Source of the DNA: Caballeronia sp. TF1N1
Lineage (GTDB): Bacteria; Pseudomonadota; Gammaproteobacteria; Burkholderiales; Burkholderiaceae
Reading direction: 5' to 3'
Length of the DNA stretch: 64,000 nt
Assembly (NCBI RefSeq): GCF_022878925.1
Contig: NZ_CP084626.1
Coordinates: 806,001 to 870,000, forward strand
Below are positions 27,383 to 37,091 of this stretch, in pieces (position 1 is the stretch's first letter; the number at the start of each line of letters is the position of its first letter). Position numbers and translations under genes: made by a program. The notes under the pieces were generated by a model. The model ran no database searches, was not told where the DNA came from, and worked only from the letters and a program-made list of their open reading frames with translations.

Positions 27383-28399
27383 TCAGGCGGTCTGCTGCGA
27401 CGACGCAGAAGTGCTGGCGTTGGCTTCGACCGCTTGCAGCAGTTGGGCTGCCGCTGCAACGGCGATCACTTCCGGCGCTTTGTCGACGATGCCGTCGATA
27501 CCGATCGGACACACCATCCGGCCGATACGCGCGGGGTCGATCCCGCGCGCCGCGAGCCGGTGCTCGAACTGCTTGCGCTTGGTATGCGAGCCGATCATGC
27601 CGAAGAACGCGAAATCGCCACGCGCGAGAATTCGTGCGGCGAGTTCGAGATCCACCGTATGGTTGTGCGTCATCACGATGAAGTACGTACCGGGCCGCGC
27701 CTGGTCGATGGCTTCGTCCGGCGCGTCGTTCGGCTCGATGCTCACGTTATCCGGCACGAACTGCGCGGCGGGGAAGGCCGCGTCGCGTTCGTCGACCCAA
27801 GTGACGTGACACGGCAAGGTCGCGAGCACGCGCACGAGCGCGGCCCCGACATGGCCCGCGCCGAACAGCACGACCTGGAAGTCGCGCGGCGCGATGGTCT
27901 CGGTGAGCAGCGCGCCGCTTTCGTCGAAGCCCGCGCCATCCCATAGGAGACAGTCGGTGTCTTCGGCGCCCGGTTCGGGGTCGGAGAGCATGACGGCATC
28001 GGGCATCGGCGCGAACGAAACGCTGCGCACGGTCGAAAGACCTTGCGCCGTGCGCTTCGCGAGCGACGTCACCCAGTTGAGATCGCCGACATCGAGCCGC
28101 TCGAACGACAGAACGACCGCACCGCCGCAGCACTGGCCGAGGCTCGGACCGAGCGCGAAACGCTCGAGCCGCCGCATGTGCGGACGGCGCTGGCCGTCCT
28201 TCAGCACTTGCCGGGCGGTTTCGATCGCCTTCCATTCGAGATGGCCGCCGCCGATGGTATAGCGGGCTTCCTCGCGCGTGACGATCATTTTCGTGCCCGG
28301 CTCGCGCGGTGCGGAGCCTTCGACACGCGCGACCGTCACGAGCACGACGGCATCGCCGTGCGCGAGCAGGTGTTGCAGGTCGGTCAGCCAAACTTGCAT
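27383..28399 (-). CDS. xdhC: Xanthine dehydrogenase accessory protein XdhC
   Basis: 338 residues. The N-terminal XdhC/CoxI domain has VARVEGSAPREPGTKM and YTIGGGHLEW. The C-terminal Rossmann-like half has VVLFGAGHVGAALVRVLA and MTHNHTVDLELAARIL. XdhC binds the molybdenum cofactor, oversees its sulfuration and inserts it into XdhB. It follows xdhB by 36 bases, as in most betaproteobacterial xdhABC operons. Confidence 0.95.
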   Translation of the reverse strand: MQVWLTDLQHLLAHGDAVVLVTVARVEGSAPREPGTKMIVTREEARYTIGGGHLEWKAIETARQVLKDGQRRPHMRRLERFALGPSLGQCCGGAVVLSFERLDVGDLNWVTSLAKRTAQGLSTVRSVSFAPMPDAVMLSDPEPGAEDTDCLLWDGAGFDESGALLTETIAPRDFQVVLFGAGHVGAALVRVLATLPCHVTWVDERDAAFPAAQFVPDNVSIEPNDAPDEAIDQARPGTYFIVMTHNHTVDLELAARILARGDFAFFGMIGSHTKRKQFEHRLAARGIDPARIGRMVCPIGIDGIVDKAPEVIAVAAAAQLLQAVEANASTSASSQQTA

Positions 28400-28435
28400 C
28401 GAGGGGCTCCAGAGTCTTTTGCGTTGTCGCAGGCG

Positions 28436-30799
28436 TTAGTTTACCGGGGCGGCGGCCGCGCTTTGTGTTACGGATGCATCGAGCGCGTCGAGGATCGCTT
28501 CGGGCGTCGCGGGCGCGCGCAACGGCGGTGCATGAGCGGCATCGGCCGTATTGGCGGCGATGGCCGCGCGGATTGCCAGCAGCACCGAAAACGCCAGCAG
28601 CAAGGGCGGTTCGCCGACCGCTTTCGACCGGAAAATCGTCGGCTCGGCGTTGTCGTTGCGATAAAGCGTGGTGTTGAACACGGGCGGCGTATCGCTGATC
28701 GCCGGGATCTTGTAAGTGGAAGGCGCGTGCGTCATCAGGCGTCCGTCGCGGTTCCACCAGAGCTCCTCGGTCGTGAGCCATCCCATGCCCTGAATGAAGC
28801 CGCCTTCCACCTGACCGACGTCGATAGCCGGATTGATCGAGCGCCCGGCGTCGTGCAGCAGATCGGCGCGCAGAAGCTTCCATTCGCCGGTGAGCGTATC
28901 GATGACGACTTCGGACACCGCCGCGCCATACGCGAAGTAATAGAACGGATGGCCTTGCAACGTCCGCGCGTCCCAATGGACTTTGGGCGTGGCATAGAAG
29001 CCGTCCGACCACAACTGCACCCGCGCGAGATACGCGGCCGACACGAGTTGCTCGAACGGCATCTGCCCGCCGTTGACCTGCACCACGCCGCCATGAAAGC
29101 GCACGTCCGCGGCCGCGCCGCCGAGCTGCTTCACCACGAGTTCCGCCAGACGCGCGCGGATGGTGAGCGCCGCCGCTTCCGCCGCCTTGCCGTTCAGATC
29201 GCTTCCCGTCGATGCCGCCGTCGCCGATGTATTCGCTATCTTCGATGTATCCGTCGCTGTCACGCGCACGCGCTGCAAGCCGATACCGAGCACGCTCGCC
29301 ACCACCTGCGCGACCTTGGTGTTGAGCCCCTGGCCCATTTCCGTGCCGCCGTGATTCACGAGCACGGAGCCGTCCTTGTAGACGTGCACGAGCGCGCCCG
29401 CCTGGTTCAGAAACGGCACGTTGAACGAGATGCCGAACTTGACCGGCGTGAACGCGATACCGCGCTTGAGCACCGCGCTTTTCGCGTTGAACGCGGCGAT
29501 CTGCGCGCGGCGCGATTCGTATTCGCTCGTTGCGATGAGTTCGTCCGTGAGCGGCGCAATCACGTTATCCGCGACCGGCTGACCATACGGCGTGACATTG
29601 CGCTCGTCGATGCCGTAGTAATTCGCGCGTCGCACGTCGAGCGGATCGCGCTTCAACGCATATGCGACTTCGTCGAGCATGACTTCCATGACGAGCGCGC
29701 CTTGCGGGCCGCCGAAGCCGCGAAACGCCGTGTTCGACTGCGTGTTGGTCTTGCAGCAGAAGGCGCGGATATCGACATCGCCGAGAAAGTAGGCGTTGTC
29801 GAAATGACAGACGGCGCGCGTCGCGACCGCGCCCGACAAGTCCGCCGAATAACCCGCCCGCAGCGCGATTTCCACGCGCGCGCCGGTGATGCGGCCGTCG
29901 TCGTCGAAGCCGCATTCGTATTCGTAGACCGCGTCGTGGCGCTTGCCGGTGATCATGAAGTCGTCGTCGCGATCGGCGCGCAGCTTCACCGGACGCTTGA
30001 GCAGATGCGCCGCGAGCGAGGCGACGCACGCGAAGACGGCCGACTGCGATTCCTTGCCGCCGAAGCCGCCGCCCATGCGCCGGCATTCGCACAACACGGC
30101 GTTGGTCGGCCAGGCGAGCATGTGCGCGACGACTTGCTGCATCTCGCTCGGATGCTGCGTCGAACTATGCACGAGCATGCCGTGCTGTTCTTTCGGGATG
30201 GCGTAAGCGACTTGTCCTTCGAGATAGAACTGTTCCTGTCCGCCGACTTCGAATTCGCCAGACAGCCGATGTTTGGCTGCCGCGATTCGTCCGTCCGGGT
30301 CGCCGCGCCGCAGATGCAGCGGCGGCAGCACGAACTCCTTGCGCGCTTTCGCTTCGCGCGGCGTGAGCACGGCTTCGAGCGGCTCGTAGCGCACGACGTC
30401 TTCGCTTTTCGCGAGCGCGGCGGCGCGGCGCGCGAGATCGTGCGTCTCGGCAATGACGGCGAAGACCGGCTGGCCGAGATACTGCACTTCGTCGACCGCG
30501 AGGATCGGGTCGTCGTGCAGAACGGGGCCGCAATTGTTCTCGCCGGGAATGTCGGCGGCGGTGAGTACGGCGACGACGCCGGGCGCGGCGCGCACCGCGT
30601 CGAGATCGAGCGAGACGATGCGCGCGTGCGCATGACGCGACAAGCCGAGCGCCGCGTGCAGCGTGCCGCGCAATTCGGCGATGTCGTCGGTGTAAATGGC
30701 TTCGCCGCTCACATGCAGCGCCGCGGACTCGTGCGGCAGCGAGGCGCCGGCGGCGTCGAGCGCGGCATCGAGCTGGATAGGTTCGCTGGCCTTGTTCAT
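28436..30799 (-). CDS. xdhB: Xanthine dehydrogenase, molybdopterin-binding subunit
   Basis: 787 residues. The aldehyde oxidase/xanthine dehydrogenase a/b hammerhead is at about 10-130. Cofactor contacts follow: GGGFGGKESQS, NTAFRGFGGPQGAL and GQGLNTKVAQV. The catalytic glutamate lies in KAVGEPPLLLA near the C-terminus. It oxidises hypoxanthine to xanthine and on to urate. The start at 30799 has AAAGGA six bases upstream. The frame is open further upstream, but that part overlaps the end of xdhA without homology. It is followed by its chaperone xdhC. Confidence 0.96.
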   Translation of the reverse strand: MNKASEPIQLDAALDAAGASLPHESAALHVSGEAIYTDDIAELRGTLHAALGLSRHAHARIVSLDLDAVRAAPGVVAVLTAADIPGENNCGPVLHDDPILAVDEVQYLGQPVFAVIAETHDLARRAAALAKSEDVVRYEPLEAVLTPREAKARKEFVLPPLHLRRGDPDGRIAAAKHRLSGEFEVGGQEQFYLEGQVAYAIPKEQHGMLVHSSTQHPSEMQQVVAHMLAWPTNAVLCECRRMGGGFGGKESQSAVFACVASLAAHLLKRPVKLRADRDDDFMITGKRHDAVYEYECGFDDDGRITGARVEIALRAGYSADLSGAVATRAVCHFDNAYFLGDVDIRAFCCKTNTQSNTAFRGFGGPQGALVMEVMLDEVAYALKRDPLDVRRANYYGIDERNVTPYGQPVADNVIAPLTDELIATSEYESRRAQIAAFNAKSAVLKRGIAFTPVKFGISFNVPFLNQAGALVHVYKDGSVLVNHGGTEMGQGLNTKVAQVVASVLGIGLQRVRVTATDTSKIANTSATAASTGSDLNGKAAEAAALTIRARLAELVVKQLGGAAADVRFHGGVVQVNGGQMPFEQLVSAAYLARVQLWSDGFYATPKVHWDARTLQGHPFYYFAYGAAVSEVVIDTLTGEWKLLRADLLHDAGRSINPAIDVGQVEGGFIQGMGWLTTEELWWNRDGRLMTHAPSTYKIPAISDTPPVFNTTLYRNDNAEPTIFRSKAVGEPPLLLAFSVLLAIRAAIAANTADAAHAPPLRAPATPEAILDALDASVTQSAAAAPVN

Positions 30800-30866
30800 C
30801 GCGGGTCCTTTTGGACGCTGGCGCGCAGTGGCGTGTTCGCGGCGATCGGGATCGGGAAGGGCCGCG

Positions 30867-32387
30867 TCATGACGCCTCGATCCCGTGTGCGCCGAACGCA
30901 AACGCGTTGAGTTCCGCGAGCGCGAGCGGCGCGTCGCGGCGCGTTTCCAGATAGAAGCGCCACAGCACGTTGCGCGCCACCTTCGCCCGATACGCGCTCG
31001 ACGCGCGCATGTCGCTGAGCGGCTGAAAGTCGGTATCGAGCGCGGCCATCGCGGCGCGGACGCTGGCTTCGGACCATTCGCGGCCGGTCAGCGCGGCTTC
31101 GGCGGCGGCCGCGCGCCTGGGCGTCGCGGCCATCCCGCCGAACGCGATGCGCGCGCTTGCAACGCGGTTGTCGTCGGCCAAACGAATGGCGAACGCCGCG
31201 CACACGGCGGAGATGTCCTGGTCGTAACGCTTGCTGACCTTGTACGTGCGAAACCGCAAGTCGGCCGATGCGCGCGGCACGCGAATCGCCGCGACGAATT
31301 CGCCCGCTTCGAGCGCGGTTTTTTGATAGCCGAGGTAGAAGGTATCGAGCGGCATCGTGCGCGTACGCTCGCCTTTTTGCAGCACGATTTCGGTATTCAG
31401 CGCGATGAGCGCGGGCATGGAATCGCCGATCGGCGAGCCGTTCGCGACGTTGCCGCCGAGCGTGCCCGCATTGCGGATAGGCCGCGAGGCGAAGCGCGTC
31501 CACAGTTCCGCGAGTTCGGGGTAATCGGCGGTCAGCGCGGCGTAAGCCTCTTCGAGCGATACGGCCGCGCCGATGGTCAGCGTCTCGGCGTCACGCTCGA
31601 TGTGCTTCAGTTCATCGACGTTGCCGATAAACAGCACGTCGCCGAGATCGCGAAATTGCTTCGTGACCCACAAGCCGACATCCGTGCTGCCCGCAAGCAG
31701 ACGTGCATTCGGATTCGCTGCACGCAGGCGCGCGAATTCAGCGCGCGTGACGGGCGCGGTGAACGCGGGCGTGCCAAAAGCCGCGCCGCGTGCGTCAGGC
31801 GCGCGATATTCGAACGTAGCCGAACGGCGCAGCGAAGCCAGCGCGTCTTTGAGCGCGGCACGATCGAAGGTGGGACGCGGATAGTCGAACATGCGCTCGG
31901 CGGCATCCACGATCGGCCGATACCCCGTGCAGCGGCACAGATTGCCCGAGAGCGCGGCGTTGATCTCATCGCGCGAAGGCGGCCCGGCTTCGGGCGGATG
32001 CGCGTGATACAGCGCCCACAGCGACATGGCGAAGCCCGGCGTGCAGAAGCCGCACTGCGAGCCGTGGCAATCGACGAGCGCCTGCTGCACGGGATGCAGC
32101 GCGCCGTCCTCGGCGCGCAGGTTTTCGACGGTGAAGAGCGCGCGCGAATCGAGCGTCGGCAGGAATTGAATGCAGGCGTTGACCGCCTTGAGCGCGAGTT
32201 CGCCGCTGGCGTCCAGCTCGCCCACGACGACCGTGCAGGCGCCGCAATCGCCCTCGGCACAGCCTTCCTTGGTGCCGGTGCAAAGGTCTTCCTCGCGCAG
32301 ATGCTGAAGCACCGTGCGCGTGGCGGGCGCGTCGCCGATTTCACGAACGGCGCCGTGGTGAAGGAAGCGGATGGTTTGCGTTGTCAT
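30867..32387 (-). CDS. xdhA: Xanthine dehydrogenase, iron-sulfur/FAD subunit
   Basis: 506 residues. The first 2Fe-2S cluster is in GCAEGDCGACTVVVG (C43, C48, C51) with a fourth cysteine in NACIQF. The second cluster is in SQCGFCTPG and GNLCRCTGYRP. The FAD domain is at about 190-380 (LLAGSTDVGLWV, GGNVANGSPIGD), then the CO dehydrogenase flavoprotein C-terminal domain. It carries electrons from XdhB to NAD+. It is the first gene of the purine operon; the promoter should lie between 32388 and 32600. Confidence 0.96.
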   Translation of the reverse strand: MTTQTIRFLHHGAVREIGDAPATRTVLQHLREEDLCTGTKEGCAEGDCGACTVVVGELDASGELALKAVNACIQFLPTLDSRALFTVENLRAEDGALHPVQQALVDCHGSQCGFCTPGFAMSLWALYHAHPPEAGPPSRDEINAALSGNLCRCTGYRPIVDAAERMFDYPRPTFDRAALKDALASLRRSATFEYRAPDARGAAFGTPAFTAPVTRAEFARLRAANPNARLLAGSTDVGLWVTKQFRDLGDVLFIGNVDELKHIERDAETLTIGAAVSLEEAYAALTADYPELAELWTRFASRPIRNAGTLGGNVANGSPIGDSMPALIALNTEIVLQKGERTRTMPLDTFYLGYQKTALEAGEFVAAIRVPRASADLRFRTYKVSKRYDQDISAVCAAFAIRLADDNRVASARIAFGGMAATPRRAAAAEAALTGREWSEASVRAAMAALDTDFQPLSDMRASSAYRAKVARNVLWRFYLETRRDAPLALAELNAFAFGAHGIEAS

Positions 32388-32604
32388 GAGCGACTCGGGG
32401 ACATTGCGGACCGGGCGCGCGTTACGCGGTTTCCGCCTGCTTCATGGGTTGCCGTCGAATTCGACGCTGGCTGCCTTTGAACAAACGGACTGCGCGCACG
32501 TAGATCGCCATCCAGTCACGACCTTAACATCCCAATATCTCAAAAAGATTGTCGGGACCGTATCCAGATTATGCGGGTGTGCTGATGCAAGGAAGAGGCA
32601 AGAC

Positions 32605-32629
32605 GCGCGGGCCGTGTAGAAGCCCGCGC
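32605..32629 (-). terminator. Hairpin downstream of dsbB
   Basis: A perfect 8-base-pair GC stem (GCGCGGGC/GCCCGCGC) with a 9-base loop, about 29 bases after the dsbB stop. The following minus-strand sequence is only modestly T-rich (GTCTTGCCTCTTCC). Confidence 0.5.
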
Positions 32630-32657
32630 CGGGGAAGGGGGATAAAACGTGGCGGAA

Positions 32658-33203
32658 TTAGCGCGCGGCGGCGCGCAGCTTGCGTTTCAGACGCAGACTG
32701 CCGCCGACGAGCAGGAAAATCACCCCGAAGGCGATCAGCGACCATTGCGGCAGCGAGATCCCGAGAATGGGCGGATAAGGCGTCTCGCACAGGCCCGCGA
32801 CCTTGAACACTTGCGGCAGCCAGCGTGCGGGCGGCAGGTTGTCGACGATGGGCTGAAGCGCGTCGAAACCGCAACTGAAACCGGGATGCGACTGCACGTA
32901 GACATGGCGCAGCGCCGTCGCGACGCCGCCGAGCGCGGAGATCACCACCAGCAATTCGAGCAGCGCGACGCCGCGCCAGCCGCGCATTCCCGCGCCGAGA
33001 AAGGCGAACACGGCGATCAGCACAAAGAAGTAGCGCTGGATGATGCAAAGCGGGCAAGGGTCTTCGCCCTGGAAGAACTGCAGATACAACGCTCCGCCAA
33101 CGAGCGCGAGACTCACGAACCCGAGCAACACGAGCAAGCGCTTCTCGCGGCCGAGGGAGCGGTCGTCCTGATGCATCGTAAAGTGATTTAGATGGTTGTT
33201 CAT
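32658..33203 (-). CDS. dsbB: Disulfide bond formation protein DsbB
   Basis: 181 residues with four hydrophobic helices. The first periplasmic loop has the quinone-linked pair in [11 protein letters not shown]. The second pair is C in FSCGF and in GLCETP. It reoxidises DsbA and passes electrons to ubiquinone in the inner membrane. The start is uncertain among 33233, 33203 and 33176; 33203 gives the N-terminal length common in the family. It lies between the purine operon and an amidase gene without obvious functional link. Confidence 0.93.
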   Translation of the reverse strand: MNNHLNHFTMHQDDRSLGREKRLLVLLGFVSLALVGGALYLQFFQGEDPCPLCIIQRYFFVLIAVFAFLGAGMRGWRGVALLELLVVISALGGVATALRHVYVQSHPGFSCGFDALQPIVDNLPPARWLPQVFKVAGLCETPYPPILGISLPQWSLIAFGVIFLLVGGSLRLKRKLRAAAR

Positions 33204-33287
33204 TTGTTTCGCAACGATTCGAGAAAGAAGCACCTGAGTTGCGGGAGATCGCGGAGGAATTCTAGCGCGAACGTCCGGCGCGAAACA

Positions 33288-34685
33288 TTAGCGCGTCGTA
33301 TCGAGCACCGCTTCGACTGCCCGGCCGATGGAGAGCAGCGTGTCGTCCGCGTGCGGCGCGCCCGCGAGCATGAGCCCCACGGGCGCCTCGCCACGCCGAT
33401 GACAGGGCAGCGACAGCCCGCAGGCATCCAAAAAATTGAAGGTCGTGGGATTGCGCAGGATGAGCGCGTTCGTGCGCGTGAAGAGATCGTCGTCCTGTTC
33501 CAGCTCGGCGATACGCGGCGGCAGAACCGGTACCGTCGGGCAAAGAATTGCGTCGAAACGCTGCCACAGTGTCGTGCGCGCTTCGTCGATCATCGCGGCG
33601 CGCGCTTCGCACAGGTCGATGTAATCCGCCGCGCTCGCCGACTCGGCGCGCAGCAGACGAGCGAGCACGCGCGGATCGTACTCGGCGGCGTGATCGGCGA
33701 GCAGCTTGCGATGCCACGCATATGCTTCGATGGCGACGAGACTGAAGCGGCTGATGTCCGGCAGACGATCTAGCGGCCCGAAGCGCACGTCTTCCACGAG
33801 CGCGCCCGCCGCCGACAGATGATTGATGGCCGCATCGACGGCGCTGGCAACGGCGGGATCGAGGCCGTCCGTGACGTAATTGGTGAGCACACCGAGGCGC
33901 ACGCCTTCGAGCGGACGCGTGGCGGGCACATCGGGTTCGCGGCCAACGAGAATGCGATCGACTAGCGCGCAACACGCGACCGAGACGCCTATCGGCCCGA
34001 ACGAATCGAGCGATTTGGACAGCGGCACGCCGCCTTGCCTCGGAATGCGGCTGGCGGTGGGTTTGAAGCCGGTGAGGCCGCACATCGTGGCGGGGATGCG
34101 GATGGAGCCGCCGGTGTCGGTGCCGAGCGCGATGGCCGCCATGCCGTCCGCCACCGATGCCGCCGCGCCTGACGACGAGCCGCCCGCGATGCGTTCGTCG
34201 CCCGGCACGTTTGCGCGATACGGCGAGTGCGGCGTGCCGAAGTGCGGATTCAGGCCAAGCCCGGAGAACGCGAACTCGCTCATGTTGGTGCGCCCGACGA
34301 TCACGCCGCCTGCGCGGCGCAGGCGCGCGACGCTCACGGCATCGGCTTGGGCGGGCGCGGTGCTGGCGAGCGCGCGGGAGCCGGCGCGCGTGACTTGCCC
34401 TTCGATATCGAAGAGATCTTTCACGGAAACGGGGATGCCCGCGAGCGGCGAAAGCACGGTGCCGGCGCGGCGCAGCGCGTCGAGGGCATCGGCGGCGGAG
34501 CGGGCGTGGGCGGCATCGACATGCGTGAAAACGATGGAACCTTGACCGGCCGGATTGGCGATACGTTCGAGCGCGGATTCGACGAGTGCGCGACTGGTGG
34601 TGCGACCGCTTTTCAGATCGGCGGCGAGATGGGCTAGCGGGGCAAACTGCGGCGAAGTGGTTGGCATGGCGTCGGGCAGTGGCAT
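33288..34685 (-). CDS. Amidase signature family protein
   Basis: 465 residues. The Ser-cisSer-Lys triad is visible: lysine in PVSVKDLFD, the cis-serine in GGSSSGAAASVADG and the nucleophile in GTDTGGSIRIPATMCG. This is the GatA/AtzF-like fold. It is not GatA itself, because gatB and gatC are absent and the C-terminus ends in the generic amidase manner (GLMLAGAPHADDTLL). It probably hydrolyses a small amide or carbamate in the cytoplasm. An in-frame ATG at 34667 is an alternative start. It is divergent from the T6SS cluster. Confidence 0.88.
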   Translation of the reverse strand: MPLPDAMPTTSPQFAPLAHLAADLKSGRTTSRALVESALERIANPAGQGSIVFTHVDAAHARSAADALDALRRAGTVLSPLAGIPVSVKDLFDIEGQVTRAGSRALASTAPAQADAVSVARLRRAGGVIVGRTNMSEFAFSGLGLNPHFGTPHSPYRANVPGDERIAGGSSSGAAASVADGMAAIALGTDTGGSIRIPATMCGLTGFKPTASRIPRQGGVPLSKSLDSFGPIGVSVACCALVDRILVGREPDVPATRPLEGVRLGVLTNYVTDGLDPAVASAVDAAINHLSAAGALVEDVRFGPLDRLPDISRFSLVAIEAYAWHRKLLADHAAEYDPRVLARLLRAESASAADYIDLCEARAAMIDEARTTLWQRFDAILCPTVPVLPPRIAELEQDDDLFTRTNALILRNPTTFNFLDACGLSLPCHRRGEAPVGLMLAGAPHADDTLLSIGRAVEAVLDTTR

Positions 34686-35278
34686 TGCCGAATGCGAAAC
34701 GCGCGTGACGTGCGATGCGCGCTTGAGGCACTCGGGCGGCGCGACGATGGGCTTCTTGTGCGGAGGTCCATCGGCGAGTGAATGGATGGGCGGTGGGGGC
34801 CCGGGGTGGGTGTCATTCTAAGCCAGGGTGGGGGGAAATACTTGGGGGATGGTTTGTTGAGGCGCGGGCAGGGGGTTTGACGGTAGGTGGTCGATAGATG
34901 GATGTGGGCGTGGAAGTTGGAGATTTTTTGCTGACAGTGTTTGAAATTCGAGGTGTCTTTTGATTGGCGCTTTGTGAGAGACGCTTTGCGACCCTTAGTT
35001 GCCGCTCAGCGATTCCCGAGATCGGCGGCCGTTTCCGGATGTTCATCGGACATCAGGCGCCGTCGACTGCCGACATCGTGTCGTGCGATCCGGCGCATCG
35101 CACGACACGATCCTAGCCTGTGACCGCCTTCCGGACCTACATCAAGTCCGAACGAATCGGCGCGTCGCTCGTTCGTCATTCAAAAATCGGCGCCGCGCAA
35201 TCGTCTATTGACCGAGGCGCGCACCACGCAATCGATGGAGCTCGCCGCGTTCAAACTCAACGGGGCCAGGAACAGACC
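34686..35278. other. Divergent intergenic region, amidase / T6SS cluster
   Basis: No gene supported. A G-rich tract lies at 34790-34920 and an AT-richer patch at 34920-34990. A long perfect inverted repeat is at 35075-35111. An open frame from 35120 runs into the DUF6484 gene, but its first 53 codons have no ribosome site or domain. Confidence 0.5.
35075..35111. repeat. Perfect 15-base inverted repeat
   Basis: The left arm at 35075-35089 and the right arm at 35097-35111 are exact reverse complements around a 7-base loop. No T-run follows on either strand, so it is not a classical terminator. It lies about 170 bases before the first T6SS gene and could be an operator or an RNA stem. Confidence 0.7.
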
Positions 35279-35776
35279 ATGACCGGCAGGGACATCTCCG
35301 AACAGACGTTGGCGCTGAGCGCATGGCGCTGCACCTCCAGTCCGCACGAGGCCGCACCGGGATTCGCGATCGGGGAACTGGTCGGCCTGCTCAACGATGG
35401 ACTCACGGCCGTTCTGGCGTTCGACCTCGAAGGCCAGCCAACCACGACACTCGCGAGCACGATGGCCGACTTGCGCGGCGAGCATATCGGCCGGCGCGTG
35501 GCAGCGCTGTTCGAAGGCGGCGATCCGGCAAAGGCCGTCGTGATCGGCGTGATGCGCGACGCCGCCACTCACGTCAAAGCGGCCGGCGAGCGCGTCGAAG
35601 TGAGCGCGGACGGCGAGCAGTTCGTGCTGCGCGCCAGATCGCGGCTCGTCCTGCGATGCGGCGACGCGAGCATCACGCTCACGCGCGACGGCAAGATCGT
35701 CGTTCAGGGCGAATGCGTGGTCCACCGGGCGCGCGGCGCGGTGCGCATCAAGGGAGCCGTCGTTGAAATCAACTGA
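35279..35776 (+). CDS. DUF6484 domain protein, T6SS-associated
   Basis: 165 residues. It resembles the small DUF6484 proteins encoded beside vgrG genes (AIGELVGLLNDGLTAVL, then HIGRRVAALFEGGDPAKAVVIGV). Its C-terminal short beta-strands, LRCGDASITLTRDGKIVVQG, resemble the repeated strands of VgrG/DUF2345 needle extensions. The start at 35279 has AGGA upstream. It opens a seven-gene T6SS delivery cluster and overlaps the next gene by 14 bases. Its molecular role is not established; spike assembly or cargo adaptation is inferred from family context. Confidence 0.75.
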   Translation: MTGRDISEQTLALSAWRCTSSPHEAAPGFAIGELVGLLNDGLTAVLAFDLEGQPTTTLASTMADLRGEHIGRRVAALFEGGDPAKAVVIGVMRDAATHVKAAGERVEVSADGEQFVLRARSRLVLRCGDASITLTRDGKIVVQGECVVHRARGAVRIKGAVVEIN

Positions 35777-37067
35777 AGCCGCCGCGTCGCCGCGAGTCGC
35801 CAAACCGGAGCAAACCGCGCCGCCTTGCATCGCGTGGATCGTCGGACAGCACGTCGAAGAAGCCACGATGTTGCGTGACACGCGAACCCGGCTCACGCGC
35901 GCATCCACTGCTCGTCTTGGAGATATTGGGCGATTCGACGAACGCATCGCCGCGCATCTCGACGGCATTCTGACGGCCGGCCAAGCCGGTCTTGCGGCCT
36001 GCCGCGCCGCGCTGGAAAACCCCGGCGCGGGCGAAGTCTTTACCGCCGCCGTCGTGGCGCTGGAAACGCAGGACGGCATCGAGATGAAGCGGCTCTTCGC
36101 GCTGGTCGACGCCGTTCCGGCGAGTGCGCGTGGCATCCTTTCCGCGTTCGGTTGGGCGCGCCCGGCAAAGCTACGCGGCATCGTGCGGCATCTGCTCGCA
36201 TCGAATCGGCCGTTTCAGCAGCAGGTCGGACTATTCGCCTGCGCCGCGCACGGCGCCGATCCGGGCCCGGCGCTCGATGCCGCGCTCGGCTCCGGCAACG
36301 CGGCCTTGCGCGCTCGCGCCTTGCGCACGGTCGGAGACTGTCGTCGACATGATTTGCTAAACGCGTGTATCGATGCCCTCGACGAACCAGGCGCGGACGA
36401 CGAGAACGACGCGTGCCGTTTCTGGGCCGCACGCTCGGCCGCGCTGCTCGCGCAACACGACCGCGCTGCCGACGCGCTGATGCGCATGGCGCTCGCACCC
36501 GGCCCGATGCGGCCGCCCGCGCTCGACTTCGCGATGACGCTGGCGATGCCCGCTCGCGCCGACGAACTGCTGCAGTCGCTGGCGCTCGACCGGGACCGCT
36601 CGCGCGACCTCATTTGCGCAATGGGCATGAGCGGCCAGGCTCGCTTCGCGGAGCAACTGCTGCACATCCTGAGCGATGCGGACAACGTGAGCCACGCGCG
36701 TATCGCAGGCGAATCGTTCAGTCTCATCACGGGCTTATATTTGTCGGCGGACGCCGCGCGCGCGAGCGCCACTCCGCCCGACGAAGAAGCAAACACCGAC
36801 GCCGATTTCCCCCTCCCCGATCCCGAGGCCGTGCGGCGCTGGTGGGACCGCAACGCAAGCCGCTTCGCGCCCCGCCAGCGTTTTTTCTCCGGCGCGGCGT
36901 TGAGCGTGAAGCAATGCATCCAAGTGATCGACAGCGGCGTGCAACGGCGGCGGCGTCTCGCGGCCGAGCATCTGCGGCTTCTCGAACCCGATACGCGCCA
37001 CTGCGACATGCGTTCGCCGGCCTGGCGGCAGCGCCGGTGGCTCGCGCAGCGCGGCGCGCGAGCCTGA
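35763..37067 (+). CDS. TIGR02270 family protein, T6SS-associated
   Basis: 434 residues of Ala/Leu/Arg-rich helices in HEAT-like pairs (about 50-330), with the family end RRWWDRNASRFAPRQRF and a basic tail. The start is a TTG at 35763 with GGGAG six bases upstream, inside the previous gene; an ATG at 35868 would remove a poorly conserved leader. TIGR02270 members occur almost only in T6SS effector clusters, next to DUF2169 and PAAR-like genes, as here. They are thought to help load effectors, but no enzymatic motif is visible. Confidence 0.8.
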   Translation: MKSTEAAASPRVAKPEQTAPPCIAWIVGQHVEEATMLRDTRTRLTRASTARLGDIGRFDERIAAHLDGILTAGQAGLAACRAALENPGAGEVFTAAVVALETQDGIEMKRLFALVDAVPASARGILSAFGWARPAKLRGIVRHLLASNRPFQQQVGLFACAAHGADPGPALDAALGSGNAALRARALRTVGDCRRHDLLNACIDALDEPGADDENDACRFWAARSAALLAQHDRAADALMRMALAPGPMRPPALDFAMTLAMPARADELLQSLALDRDRSRDLICAMGMSGQARFAEQLLHILSDADNVSHARIAGESFSLITGLYLSADAARASATPPDEEANTDADFPLPDPEAVRRWWDRNASRFAPRQRFFSGAALSVKQCIQVIDSGVQRRRRLAAEHLRLLEPDTRHCDMRSPAWRQRRWLAQRGARA

Positions 37068-37091
37068 TCAAGGGCGGCGAGGATTTCCGGC

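Noticed and set aside
28043..30910. A 955-codon open frame opposite xdhB
   Set aside because: The same GC mirror effect; xdhB has full family motifs on the other strand.
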